DNA of 64,000 nt from Uranotaenia lowii (GCF_029784155.1 NC_073692.1:321467906-321531905), one strand, 5' to 3'; shown: positions 11,151-22,150, numbered from the stretch's first letter. Numbers and translations are program-made. The notes: generated by a model not told the origin, from the letters alone.

Positions 11151-11488
11151 AATTTGTAGCAAATGATTATTCCCACGTGCATCGAATGTTCTGGAATTTC
11201 TATTTTGTTCCACACAATTTGCTCTTACCGAAGGTTCCAGAACCATCTTTGTATATAAGTTAGCGCATGACGGGAACATTCCAGAAGGTTCGATGCGCGT
11301 ATAAATAAAGCCTCGTGTTGCAAGACGAGGTCAGTTTCATTTAAGAATCCGCGGATTAAGTATCGTAAAACCTTCCAAGTTGAAAAGTGTGAAGAGAAAT
11401 AGTGAAATAAGAGAAAAAACCTTAAAGTTCAAGTGTTGCGTAGTCTTTAAATCTTCCGATTCCAAAATACAGTCCACTTGCCCAAACA
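11096..11488 (+). repeat. 3' LTR
   Basis: Identical to the 5' LTR over all 393 bases. It is preceded by a G-rich stretch, GCGGGCGGGAG (11081-11093 region), which is the likely polypurine tract. It carries the same TATA/Inr promoter and AATAAA signal (about 11300-11337), pointing toward the Sox exon. Confidence 0.95.
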
Positions 11489-11689
11489 CTTTTCATGAAA
11501 AAGGAATGCACGGTTTGGGAGGTTATTACTATCTTCTTGCTAAATATCCAGTAAGCTTCATATGTTGAAATTTCATTTGCATCACGGGAGACCAAAAAAC
11601 CAAAATTGGAACATAATTTAGTTTCAGCATTTTTCATACAAATTTAAATCAAAACACGGGTACCTGAATCTCGATTTAACAATCAGCAA

Positions 11690-11775
11690 AAATTCTGTCG
11701 TGACCGGAATTCGATCTCATGACTGTTTGCTTAGAAGACATGAGGGCTATTCTCCACGCCACGGGATGCGGCGTT
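11690..11775 (-). mobile_element. tRNA-Arg-like SINE relic (head only)
   Basis: On the minus strand it shows the A-box, anticodon-loop and B-box remnants of the SINE seen best at 42169-42410, including AAGC...TCATGAGATCGAAT. Only the tRNA-like head is recognisable. Confidence 0.6.
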
Positions 11776-11830
11776 AAAACAGGATATCTGTCCTAATCAA
11801 GATACAGGTGCTAGCTCCAGAATTGGCTCA

Positions 11831-12213
11831 AAAATTAAGTTTTATGAAATTATTTTATCGGCTATATCGGTGAAATTTTATATTCTTTGAGAAAGAATAT
11901 TTAAGAATGTTCGTTCGTACTGCGAGTTTCCGTTTGTGGTACGAACCACGCTAGGCCTACTATTGTGTGGTGGTTGCTACAACTCTATCAGTATCAACCA
12001 CTGCAAGGTAGTAGGCCCGTGAGGAACAAAACGAGAAAATGTGATGAAAAGTTTTTCAAATTAAAATTACCATTCCGCTCATTTTCAACATCTTTCACCT
12101 TATTCTAATCTTCTATCCGTCTATAATCTTTCAATTTTTAAATATTCTTTCTCATAGAATATAAAAATTCACCGATATAGCCGATAAAATAATTTCATAA
12201 AATAAATTTACGG
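11831..12213. repeat. Hairpin element with nested hairpin
   Basis: Outer arms of about 75 bases (11831-11910 and 12135-12213) are nearly exact inverted copies, sharing GAAATTATTTTATCGGCTAT and GAGAAAGAATATTTA. The loop contains a second hairpin at 11951-12019 (CCTACTA...TGGTTG against CAACCA...TAGTAGG). It could be a MITE about 0.4 kb upstream of the Sox exon. There is no coding sequence. Confidence 0.75.
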
Positions 12214-12680
12214 TGATTAACTCTTCATTTCTAAAACATTAAGAAAATTCAAATGTTTCATTCAGCTTATCTTTTCATCTCTTTCTTTATATGAGGACAC
12301 AATTAGGTGCAAACTTATTCTAATATTACTGAAATTAATTTCCTTTAAAGCTCTGTCATCTATTGATTCAGTTATTTAAACCGCTTCGTATGCGAATTTG
12401 CAAATAAAAATAAGCAACTGGCGCTGGCTGCTTATCGCTATCAAGTTAACTTAGTCATTTCCCCCACGATATTTCGATCGACCGTGATAAGGGATTGATG
12501 TGGCTTAATCCATCTCAATCCCCACACCTTAAACCCGTCTAAAGCAGAAGTGAAAAACCAGACTGGAAGTATTTTTTTGCTTCTACCGATTGATTGTTAT
12601 TTTTAGGATGTTGTTTGGATTAAGGTTTTTCCTTCCAAGTTGAAAACTAATCTATTTTTTTCTGTCTTTATTTTCAACAG

Positions 12681-13342
12681 TTCTCCACAACACCCACAAT
12701 CAGCACAGCAAAGCTACCACCGCACATACGAGGATTACATTCATCCGATGCAACAGCAGCAGCAACAGTCCGGCCAAAATCAGCAAAGCCATCAGTCACA
12801 GCAGTCACAAAACACAACTACCGGAAGCCCGATTCCGGGTGGACAACATCCGGGCGCAGCGGGATCAATGCTAGCTCCCCAGAGCCCCAGCATGCTTGGC
12901 GCCTCCGGCCCAAACGGGATGATGTCCTCGCCACTGATGCAATCTCACTCGCCGTTGCTTTCATCAAACGCTTCCCTGCTGAACTCCCAATCCCCGCTGC
13001 TGTCCAACTCACCGCTAATGAGTCAGTACTCGCCCTATCAGGACGTTATACCGACGATCCTGCCACAGGACGACCCCGGAGGATGGGGTGGCTACACACT
13101 GGCCCCGGGACCCTACCAAAATGAATTCTGTGCTTCCAACTACGGAGTGCTTCACCAGCGACAGCAGTACGGGGGTCCAGGAGGTCCCGGAAAGATGGGA
13201 CCCCACGGGACCCTCAAGAGTGCCAAGGAGGCTCGCATCCGGAGGCCCATGAATGCCTTCATGGTGTGGGCAAAGGTCGAGCGGAAAAAGCTGGCCGACG
13301 AGAATCCCGATCTACACAACGCCGATCTCAGTAAAATGCTAG
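12681..13342 (+). CDS. Sox15: SoxF-group transcription factor, internal exon with first half of HMG box (Sox15-like)
   Basis: The exon encodes about 220 residues of a nuclear DNA-binding regulator. It starts after a good acceptor (pyrimidine-rich tract then TTTTCAACAG, 12671-12680) and ends at a consensus donor (CTAG|GTAAGT, 13342/13343), in phase 1 at both ends. The N-terminal part is low-complexity: a Gln run near 12750-12770, QSQQSQ repeats, then Ser/Pro/Leu repeats (SPLL and SPLM units, 12940-13040). The HMG box opens at about 13235 with [14 protein letters not shown], and continues with [22 protein letters not shown] to the donor. This wording, and an intron right after the SKMLG motif, fit the SoxF group. 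Drosophila Sox15 of that group acts in wing and bristle socket-cell development. Neither the second half of the HMG box nor upstream exons are recognisable in the window. The group is confident; the exact orthologue is an inference. Confidence 0.93.
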
Positions 13343-14068
13343 GTAAGTCATAACTTTTTTTTTCTTCAAATATGCTACCCGCGGAATCAACCTTAGCAAT
13401 GCAATGCAATGTGGGGATAAACGGTTTCGGTTTATTTACTGATAACTACTGGTGCGATAACGGAATTATGCGGGCGGGTCCGGTTTTGTGTTTTACGGGC
13501 GAATCGGGGTGATTACTTACTTACGGCTGGCGACGACGCGTGGGAATCATAAAAAGGGCTTATACTACACTCTGATGTCTGGCTACAATAATGGTGGGAA
13601 CATACTTACGGTAGGTCAGTGCTCGACAAAACGAAACGAGACAGGAGAACGGTTTGAAGCAATTTGCGGGAATGGAGTTTGGAATTCTTCGATGCACCTG
13701 ATGTTGGGGTTGAAAGTGACCAAACGACATTACCCACTACTTTTGGAAGTAGATATAATGAGTTTTATCCACAGGGTGTTTAATAAATTTGAATGACAAA
13801 TTTACATGTTTTGAGAAATTTTTTTAATCGTTAAATACCGACCAGAAGAAATTTTTCAAATCAATCATCTATGTATATTTGGCACACTTAACTGATATAG
13901 ACCTGCACGCTCCACACACCCTCCTCATGTCTTATACAAAGAAGAAAAAATCTCTTTATAATAAGATATCGCGAAGTCCTTGATATAACTTATCAGCTGT
14001 TCTATTAACTCACTTGCAATTCTTACCCCGCTTCGTGATAATTTTCAAAAAAAAAAAAAATATGCTGT
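13343..14068 (+). other. Start of the downstream Sox intron
   Basis: Intron sequence after the GTAAGT donor. The open frame 13488-13796 has no known motif. No exon continuing the HMG box is seen here or later in the window. Confidence 0.6.
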
Positions 14069-15800
14069 CTTCTCAACCTACCTGACCCGAGCTGGTTTTC
14101 TGCTCGATTCAATATTTTTGAAATACATTTATTTCAGGCTTTCCTCTCAACCTGCTTGATCCCCAAGTTGTCCTCTCAACTCGTTTCGTGGTGATTTTCT
14201 CCTTCATTTTATATCTTTTCAACTCGCTTCATCACCAAGCTGTCCTCTTAAATAACTTGCTTATAGGTGTTTTCTCATGCATTTATTTTAAACTGTCCTC
14301 TCAATCCGCTTGATCACCAAGCTGTCCTCTCAACTCTCTCATAGATGTTTTTTTTTATTTTTTTTTTATTTCAAGCTGTTCTTAGCTTAACCCACTTGAT
14401 CACTAAGCTGTTCTTTCAACTCGCTTATAGGTGTTTTCTTATACATTTATTTCAAACTGTTTTCTCATCTTCACTTGATCACCAAGCTGTCCTCTCAACT
14501 CTCTTATAGGTGTTTTTTTTTCTTTTTTTTTCATTTCAAGCTGTCCTCTCAACCCACTTGATCACCAAGCTGTCCTCTCATCCCGTTTGATCACCAAGCT
14601 GTCGTCTCAGCTCTCTTATAGGTTTTTTTTTATTTTAAGCTGTTCAAAGCTCAGCCCACTTGATCACTTAGCTGTTCTCTCAACTCGCTTAAAGGTGTTT
14701 TCTTATACATTTATTTCAAATTGTTCTCTCAACTCGTTTGATCACAAAGCTGTTCTCTCAACTCTCTTATGGGTTTTATTTTATTTTTTTGTTCTCAGCT
14801 CAACTCACTTGATCACCAAGCTGTTCTCTTAACTCGCTTATTGTTTTTATCTTATACATTCATTTCAAGTTGTACTCTCAACCCTCTTGATCACCAAGCT
14901 GTCCTCTCAACTCGCTTATAGGTGTTTTCATAGATACTTATTCCAAGTTGTCCTCTCAACCTGCTTGATTCTCGCTTATAGGTGATTTATTAAACATTAA
15001 TTTCAAGCGGTCCTTTCATCCCGCTCGATCACCAAGCCGTCCTCTGGACTCGCTTATTGGTGTTTTTCTTCATACATTTAATTTAAGTTGTTTTCTCGAC
15101 CTGCTTGATCACCAAGCTGTCCTGTCAACTAGCTTATAGATGTTATCTTCTACATTTATTTCAAGCTATCATCTCAACCCGCTTGGTCACCAAGCTGTCC
15201 TCTACTCTCTCATAGGTGTTTTCTCATACATTTATTTCGAGCTGTTCTCACAACCCGCTTGATCACCAAAATCCGCCCTTTCAACTCGCTTATAGATGTT
15301 TTCTTATGCATTTATTTCAAGCTGTAAGTGAGTTATTGGTGTTTTTTTTTTCATTTATTTTTTATTTCAAGCTATTGTCTCAACCAACTTGATCATCAAG
15401 CTGTCCTCTCAACTCGCTTATAGGTGTTTTCTTATACATTTATTTCAAGCTGTTCTCTCAATCCGCTTGATCACCAAGCTGTCTTCTCTGTTTTTTTTTT
15501 GTATTTCAAGCTGTTCCCAGCTCAACCCACTTGATCACTAAGCTGTTCTCTAAACTCGCTTTTTGGTGTTTTCTTAAACATTTATTTCAAGCTGTTCTCT
15601 CAACCCGCTTGATCACCGCGCTGTCCTCTCAACTCGCGTATAAGAGTTATTTTTTCATACATTTATTTCAAACTGTCCTCTCAATCCGTTGATCACTAAG
15701 CTGTTATCTCAACTCGCTTATAGGTGGTTTTAAATGTATTTCAAGCTGTTATCACAAAACCCGCTTGAATTTTCTTTCTCATCAAGCTCTCCTCTCTACT
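14069..15800. repeat. Degenerate 78-bp minisatellite, about 22 units
   Basis: The unit reads approximately CTTGATCACCAAGCTG, TCCTCTCAACTCGCTTATAG, GTGTTTTCTTATACATTTAT, then TTCAAGCTGTTCTCTCAACC, about 78 bases in all. Its start recurs near 14307, 14395, 14476, 14558, 14660, 14738, 14808, 14886, 15102, 15258, 15467, 15530, 15608 and 15688, mostly 70-88 bases apart. Units differ by substitutions and T-run length changes, so the array is old. Half-units also match each other (CAAGCTGTcCTCTCAAC against CAAGCTGTtCTCTCAAC), which suggests the unit itself arose by duplication. Confidence 0.93.
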
Positions 15801-16189
15801 CACTATCATTTTTTAAAATTTTTAATTTCATTTGTTGTTGTTTTCTGCTTTCTTATTAAAGTAACATTTTTTCCCACTTGGAATCAGGCTTAATTCGCTT
15901 TGGGGTTTTTTTTTAAAATATAATACAATTAATTTTAAAACTCGTTAGTTTTCTCCCAACTATAAGTAGAATTTTTTCAGCGTGTAAAACTTCTGAGGAT
16001 GTTTGTTTTTGTTCGGGTCGATTTTCTTTTAAAATTCTTCCACAAAATATAATTTGCTTTGCAAATACCTGCCACGGTCACCAAGTGTGCAAACTGATTC
16101 TTGAACCAAAACTGAGGGAAAGATTTTCAAGTTTCCTTAATATGAAGTTACAAAGATAAAAACAATAAGTCAATAAGTTGATGAAAAAA
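15801..16189. other. Non-coding
   Basis: T-rich sequence with no recognisable feature. The lost 3' terminus of the adjacent mariner copy would be expected here but could not be identified. Confidence 0.4.
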
Positions 16190-17133
16190 CTCAGGTGCTG
16201 CTTCATAATCGTCCAGTACTACTCGATGGGGTAGAGCTCCGGAGTGTTGGGAGGGTTGAACATTTTCGGCGCGAAATTGACCTTATTGTCCGCATACCAG
16301 GAGATTGTTGGGACGTTGTGGACCTTCAGGAGAGGAAGCAGCCGGTTCTGGATGCACTCTCATGTCCGTTCATCGTGTCCTGAGTCACGAAAGGTGCACT
16401 CCGCTTCCTGCACGTGCAGATGGCTTGCCAATTTCTTAGCAAATTCTGACATCTTATGAGTGCAGACATGCTCAAGAACGCTAAACTTATCCTTGGCCAG
16501 GAAAAACAGGTTGCCGGGGACCTGTTTGAAGTCGGCCTTCACATATGTTTCGTCGTCCATGATGCAGCATTCAACTTTCGTCAGCATGTTGAGGTACAAC
16601 TTCCTGGCACGGGTTTTGGCGGACTTGTTCTGCTTCTCGTAGCGATTATGGGCCTTTTGTAACTTGAACGTTCGAAGCCCAGCCTCAGTTTTGGCCTTCT
16701 GGACAAAACTTCGGCTTAGGTGCAGCTTCTTGGCCACATCCCAAACAAAGGCTTTCGGGTTTCCGTTGAAGGCCTCAACTACGAGGTTGTGATTTTTGGT
16801 GTTGTACGGAATACTTTTTCCTTCACTTCTGGGCTTCCGATCGGTGGTCAATCGTTCCTCGAACAGCTTAATCACTCGCGACACCGTGGAATTCGTGATT
16901 TCCAACGTTTTAGCGATGGAACGATGCGAGAGATCCTTATTCTCGTGATAAATGCATCCACGAGCTGTTCTTTCGACTGCACTTCCGCGAGTTTTGATCA
17001 CAGGACATTTAAACTTGCAGGATGTGAACAATGCACTATGAACTAAATTCACTCAAGTTTTCATTAAATTCTACCCAACGGTTCAAAAGTCTGAGCAATT
17101 TCATAGTGTGGCAATTTCATCGTGGACACCCTT
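16190..17133 (-). pseudogene. Tc1/mariner (DD37E-type) transposase, decayed copy
   Basis: The element reads on the minus strand from an outer end starting AAGGGTGTCCACG next to TA (17134-17135). The open part (17052 down to 16360) has an N-terminal helix-turn-helix region (SHRSIAKTLEITNSTVSRVIK) and a second helix region (WDVAKKLHLSRSFVQKAK). It also has the first catalytic motif, MDDETYVKAD, at about 16540-16570. After EFAKK a deletion shifts the frame. The WQAIC and NRLLPLLK motifs continue in other frames, the stretch holding the second catalytic Asp is missing, and PELYPIE is followed by a stop (about 16215). The far terminal repeat was not found. Clearly inactive. Confidence 0.88.
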
Positions 17134-18060
17134 TATTGTAGTGGGCAGTGTGCCAAATATTCGTTTCAATCATTGAAAGCCGAAAATAACACAAGCTCAA
17201 AGCCGCGCAACACTTATTCCTGTCACAATGAAGCTTTTCGACTTTCAAGCTCACATGAAGCCATCATTGCTGTCAGTCTTTTCCAATTGAACGAATACTA
17301 GCCCGGCTTTCAGTCCAATAGGAATGCAAGCTGGAAACCGCCTTTTAATTTTCGATGACTGTGTGCGCTGTTCATATTCATATTCATTTGAAAGGCGGAC
17401 ATTTTCAGTCATGAAGGATTGAAAGAGCGCCAAGGAAGGCTTGAATATAGCAACAACAACAAACATTACTGTGTGCGGCGGTGTGAAGGACATGATGCGG
17501 CGTATGCCAATTCGATTGTACACAAGATTGTTTTGATGTTTGTTGCTTTCAGTGATTATCTTATGGAATGAAGGATTGTTCTGGGATACATATACGTTTA
17601 TCTTTCCAATTCTAGTTATATTTCATAAAAATTTAAAATACGAAAAAAAAACACTAAACTAATTTTTGATTATCTTTCGTTTTGAAAAATAATGATCTTC
17701 AAACTATGTCCTCGGTAGGCGACGGATTACGCGATTTCCATTACAGCTATCATATAAAACATCTCGTAGTGCCTATTTATTATGAATATGGAAGAAAAAA
17801 AAATCAGGTTGCGAAAATTTTGTGCAAGGACCTGCAAAAATATTCATGAACAAAAACATCAATCATTTTCAATTGAATATGACTGGAGCGGCTTTCAAAT
17901 GAATTTGAAAGGATTTTGACAGGAAATAAATACGGTAAAAAGCTCCTTTACTTTGAAAGATGCAAGTATGAAAGCTATTTAAATGCCTTGACTTTGACAG
18001 TGAGGATGCTGTCAGTTGAGTGAAGATTGAGCTTTGACTGTGAAAATTTTGAACACTGGT
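17134..18060. other. Non-coding
   Basis: No recognisable gene. A short open frame at 17251-17523 (minus) has no known motif. Confidence 0.4.
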
Positions 18061-18061
18061 A

Positions 18062-18125
18062 GTGGGCGACCGACGTGTCTGAGTAAATCTCTGAGTTGAG
18101 ATTGATAAGGATCGTAAAATCACGA
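18062..18125 (+). repeat. Direct repeat, first copy (partner 18918-18982)
   Basis: Shares GTGTCTGAGT(A/G)AATCTCTGAG and TTGAGATT(G/C)ATAAG(G/T)ATCG with 18918-18982, with a few substitutions, and both end AAAATCACG. The two copies flank the minisatellite at 18130-18600 and about 300 bp beyond it, roughly 856 bp apart. They may be terminal direct repeats of an old element or a segmental duplication. Confidence 0.75.
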
Positions 18126-18129
18126 CAAT

Positions 18130-18600
18130 GGCGTAGTTGGTAAGATGAGCACAGATTTGCAGGACTGATGCTCAGATTGTTCAGAAATTGTTCCGGCTCC
18201 GGTAAATAAGATGAAGGTGCTAAAAACCTGCACATCATTAAGGTAGCTGGTCTGATTGTTGTTCCTCCGGTAAATAAGGCGAGGAGGCTGAAAATGCGCG
18301 TCCTATTCAGGCTGTTGCTTTGATTGTTCTTTCTCCGGTAAATTAGTCGAAGTGATTGGAAAAGCGCAGATGTTAAGGATGCTGTAATGATTATTTGCTT
18401 TTGATTTGACCTTTCGAAGGACAAGACGGATTGACTTGGGTTGCGCAGATTTTCAAGGCTGTTACTGATTGTTTGTTTCGATTTGGCCACCAGTAAAAAT
18501 ATGGATCGGCACAGAGAGCGCAGATTTTTAAGACTGTTGCCTAGAATATTTTCGGTTTGTTCCGGCTCCGCTAAACAAAGAAAGAGCGGCAGGAAAACAG
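18130..18600. repeat. Degenerate minisatellite of about 72 bp, about six units
   Basis: Units contain GCGCAGATTTT, AAGGCTGTT, GATTGTTTG and CTCCGGTAAATAAG in that order. The last word or its variants starts near 18198, 18267, 18334, 18490 and 18562. A 234-codon minus-strand open frame across the array (17975-18679) is a by-product of the repeat and has no recognisable domain. Confidence 0.75.
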
Positions 18601-18917
18601 GAATTGATTTTAAAAGGTTTTTTTTTTGCTGAAAATGGGACGTAGAATTAGGACGATGGATATTTGGGGAATTAAACACAGTTTTTGCATAGAATCGAAT
18701 GTGACAGGAAGGAAAAGTTTATTTCAAAATTTAAAAAAAATGTTTAAGATAAAATCAAAAGTCGATAATTATAAAGTTTCTCTTGATGATAAAGTTTAGA
18801 ATAAATTAGAGATGAGATGAAGGATATGCAGAAAATAAAGAAAGTTTTGATAAAAATGAATTAAAATAATAGTTGGATTCCAACAAAACAAAGTTAGTCA
18901 TTGGTCTTTTGTTGTGA

Positions 18918-18982
18918 GCGAAAGTCGTGTCTGAGTGAATCTCTGAGTTGAGATTCATAAGTATCGGAAAATCACGCAATAA
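18918..18982 (+). repeat. Direct repeat, second copy (partner 18062-18125)
   Basis: Second copy of the 64-bp direct repeat described at 18062-18125. Confidence 0.75.
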
Positions 18983-19744
18983 TCACCGCTATTCTATTAA
19001 AAAGAAGAAATGACGTCTAATTGTGAATTCCTTATTTATTATTGGATAAATTTTATAAACCCAAATTGTGTTAAATACGTTGTCCAAGAAACAATTTTCC
19101 ATAAAATTCTAATAGTTTTCATAAAACCACTTGAGGTTACCACTTTTATATTATAGAAAATCTTTTGCCATAGTTCAGTTATCCTATAATATGTCAGCAA
19201 ACTCTCTGTTGTTGCCATGCTAGGTACAGAAATGAAACCTGGTTTTATTTGATAAATCTATCAATCTTAAGAAATTACCGCAATTATGTTGTTTTGACAG
19301 TATAAAAATCCAAAAAAGCCTTGAAATAGTCCATTGCCAGATAGGATCTAATCGCATCTTCCGTTTCAACTGTCGTCGTCGTCGTCCGACGATTGCCATA
19401 TCGTTTTGGGTAGGTACCGTCGAACTCGATTGCATTTATCTTATCTATTCTACTGGATCCGAAAACTTCACCAAAAAGATGAATGGTACAATTTGATAAT
19501 CTAGGTTGTTTGTTACCATTGAGAAATCTCGAAATCATCACTTCGGATATATGTATGAAGCTGAGTCATTCCTGCTCCACACGCTTAAGAGGAAATTCTC
19601 TTTTGAGGATTTTTTGTTGGGAGAAGACCACTGCAAACAGTTGTTAGATCTTTTGTCGCATTGCCCCTCGTTATTTCTTTTTACTATACTATATGCTTCC
19701 AGATACACTGCCACTATTGATCAGTGCCAGATGAACATTGGTTA
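18983..19744. other. Non-coding
   Basis: No gene recognised. A small GTCGTC run occurs at 19372-19388. Confidence 0.4.
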
Positions 19745-19885
19745 AGCATTTGATGAGCACTAAGATATGTTAGATCCTAACCGCCAACCTTCAGAAGATG
19801 TATGCCATGACCGCGAATCGATCTCATGACCTTTGGCTTAGAAGACCTAACCTCTATCAAGGCCGCTAGCGTCTCTCTTGAGGAT
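19745..19885 (-). mobile_element. tRNA-Arg-like SINE relic
   Basis: The minus strand shows the remnant of the head (GGTCATGAGATCGATTCGCGG) and the start of the body (CATACATCTTC, AGATATCTTAGTG-like words). It belongs to the same family as 11690, 27210 and 42169. Confidence 0.65.
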
Positions 19886-20720
19886 TAGAATTTTTGAAAA
19901 TTTTGACTATTTTTGAATAGAAAATAATTTTTTTTGAAGCTTAACCTGAAAGATATTTCCAATGATATTGTTAAGTTTACACATCAAACGTCTAAATTCA
20001 CAATGTATTGAGATAAAAACAAGATTCAAATCAGTCGATCGTCAAGAGGTCAAAAATAACATTCGACACATGCAATCATCTGTTACCGAGATATCAATTT
20101 CCTGTTTACGCGGTTCGCTTATTTTTCGATCCGAGCAGAACGCTTTTTCGGATTTCTATCGCATTCGGTACCGGAAATTGAAATTTTGCTCCATCATGCC
20201 AGACGCCCTGGTGCGTTGACCGTTGCTGTTGTTCGTTACATAAAAATGTTTCCCCCCGAATTGACTTTATCGGTTTCAGACTCGTGCCCCGATTAATCAA
20301 AGAGGCCTAGCCTTGCGCTAATCCGATTGATTTATGGGATGTATTAGAAGATGGCCACTCGCCGAGACAACGTCTGGATTATGAAGTTTGGTGAACGGTG
20401 AAACGTCACTAAAAATCGACACAAACCTTACGCGTTTCCCTGAGGAGATTTCTATGGGTAAGACACGAACTTACGCTACCGTCTCGTCTAGCATTTTTTG
20501 ATAAGATATAGCCTAATCGCTATGGATGTCAAAAATTGCTTCCAACTGCATGGGCTAATCGATTGATTGGATCAGCGTCAAGCAAGACAAGTCGTAGAGC
20601 TTATGACGAAAATATTTTTTGGACAGCTGACAGCAAAGATTATTTTAATAGGTACGCAAATGGTCGAGTGTATTACGTATCAGATTTTCGCGACTTCAGT
20701 ACATAGAATGACTTTGTGAT
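19886..20720. other. Non-coding
   Basis: Moderately GC-balanced sequence without recognisable coding or repeat features. Confidence 0.35.
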
Positions 20721-20724
20721 TTAA

Positions 20725-21452
20725 TGGGGGGGTAGGGTCTAACGTGTAAAAAAATACACCATTTTCACGATTTTTTTCTAGTGTTATCGTTCAAACAAAT
20801 GTATTCAATTTTTTTGCATTTTACAAAGCATTATTAAAAGAACATTTAGTAATTTTTTCGTAGAAAAATATTGAAAAATGAGTCTGTGACGGAGCACTTT
20901 CGAGGATGCCTTTTAGAAAACAGGATTTGCGGTGGACACTGTATCTCAGCACAGAATCATCTGAAGTCAAAAAATCAGATCAAAATATTTTTAATAGATG
21001 TTTTTCTGGACCCCAACGTTTTTATTTAACTTAAAAAAAAATTTATGAAATTTTTGTGGCAGTTTGAAGTAAAAACTACGATTTTTCACGAAAAAATCCG
21101 CCATTTTTCATCTGTAAAATCTCCCCAAAGTAAAAAAAATAAAAAAGAAAAACGTTGGGGTCTGGTATTTTATATGTAGAAAATATGTTCCAAATTTGAA
21201 AAGAATCGGATAAGTAGTTTTCAAATGACGATGTCCACGGACTTTAAAAATGTGCTTTCGAGAAAAACGCGTTTGAAGTTTCTGCTCTTGCTTTCTTGCA
21301 ATATTAGATAGGAGGAGATAAAGGCCTATAACTTCTACAGTTTTGCTTCAATTGACTTGAAAATTTGACACAACATTCTTGAAATGTTTTACAATCAGAA
21401 AATAAAAAAATAAAAAAATCGATTTTTTGAAAGTGTTAGACCCCCCCCCCCC
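20725..21452. mobile_element. 728-bp palindromic element bounded by TTAA
   Basis: The left tip TGGGGGGGTAGGGTCTAAC and the right tip GTTAGACCCCCCCCCCC are inverted copies. TTAA lies immediately outside both (20721-20724 and 21453-21456), the target site of piggyBac-like and some other cut-and-paste families. The interior has a further inverted pair built on GGACCCCAACGTTTTT (21011-21026; complement near 21148-21166). There is no transposase. Confidence 0.78.
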
Positions 21453-21456
21453 TTAA

Positions 21457-22150
21457 TTTCTTTTGGAAGATTTTCTTACTTAAAGTGCTAATTTTAAATC
21501 GCAAACTGAAAATCAAAATTAGCAATACATAAATTTTCAAGTTAACACTACTAACTAGAATATTTAAATTAGATTTTACCCTTGAAGGTACACATATGTT
21601 TAACAAGAACAAAAACCAAATAAAATTTAAAGATTTTTAACATAGTTAGTGCATATTTGCCACAGTTTATCAATGCTTTCTTCTGTTATCATTTTCAAAT
21701 ATTTCTGTCTGTCTTCAATCCAAAGGGATAGATGACTTTAGCAATAATTTATAAGATTCTTCAAGTTTATAAGATTCTTCTAGTAGTCTAGCGCTATAAA
21801 TATTTGTTGTTCGAGTCTTCTATTCGAAAGCCATAAGCACTATGACAAAAGCTCGGATCAATTGGAATCGATTTTGATAGTTTTTTTTGTATCAATTCGA
21901 ATTTTGTATTTCAGACGTCGCTTCTCTTTCATATAGGTTCACTAATTTTGCCGATACAGCGTATACTGAACAACTGCATTATTTAAATCAATTGACAGAT
22001 GAAGATTAGAACTAATACACCTTCAAAAAAATCTTCAAAATCGTCAAAAACAACCCAAACAGACCGCAAAACAATTTCGCATTTTATGGGTCATACTTTA
22101 TGTAGTATAAATGTTGTTTTGGATAGTCTAACTATTTCAAAACGAATTAA
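21457..22150. other. AT-rich non-coding
   Basis: No gene recognised. AAGATTCTTCAAGTTTAT-type short tandem words occur at 21750-21785. Confidence 0.35.

Larger units (their letters stand above)
8516..11488 (+). mobile_element. BEL/Pao LTR retrotransposon, gag-only internal-deletion derivative
   Basis: A complete 2973-bp insertion: 5' LTR 8516-8908, internal region 8909-11095, 3' LTR 11096-11488. I compared the two 393-bp LTRs base by base and saw no difference. Both start TG and end CA, and CTTTT flanks the insertion on both sides (8511-8515 and 11489-11493), a typical BEL/Pao target duplication. The internal region holds a primer-binding site and a Pao-type gag with zinc knuckles, but no protease, reverse transcriptase, RNase H or integrase. 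Since gag runs almost directly into the 3' LTR, pol was lost by one internal deletion. The element must have been mobilised in trans. It lies about 1.2 kb upstream of the Sox exon and in the same orientation. Confidence 0.95.

Noticed and set aside
12629..12645. CCTTCCAAGTTGAAAA upstream of the Sox exon also occurs in the BEL LTRs
   Set aside because: One 16-base match in 64 kb is near chance expectation, and surrounding bases do not match, so no LTR remnant is inferred.
12640..12680. Open frame extending the Sox exon upstream to a TTG at 12640
   Set aside because: A strong splice acceptor lies at 12671-12680 and the extra residues (pyrimidine-tract translation) are not Sox-like; the exon starts at 12681.
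17975..18679. 234-codon minus-strand frame as a gene
   Set aside because: It overlies a degenerate minisatellite and has no domain or splice context.
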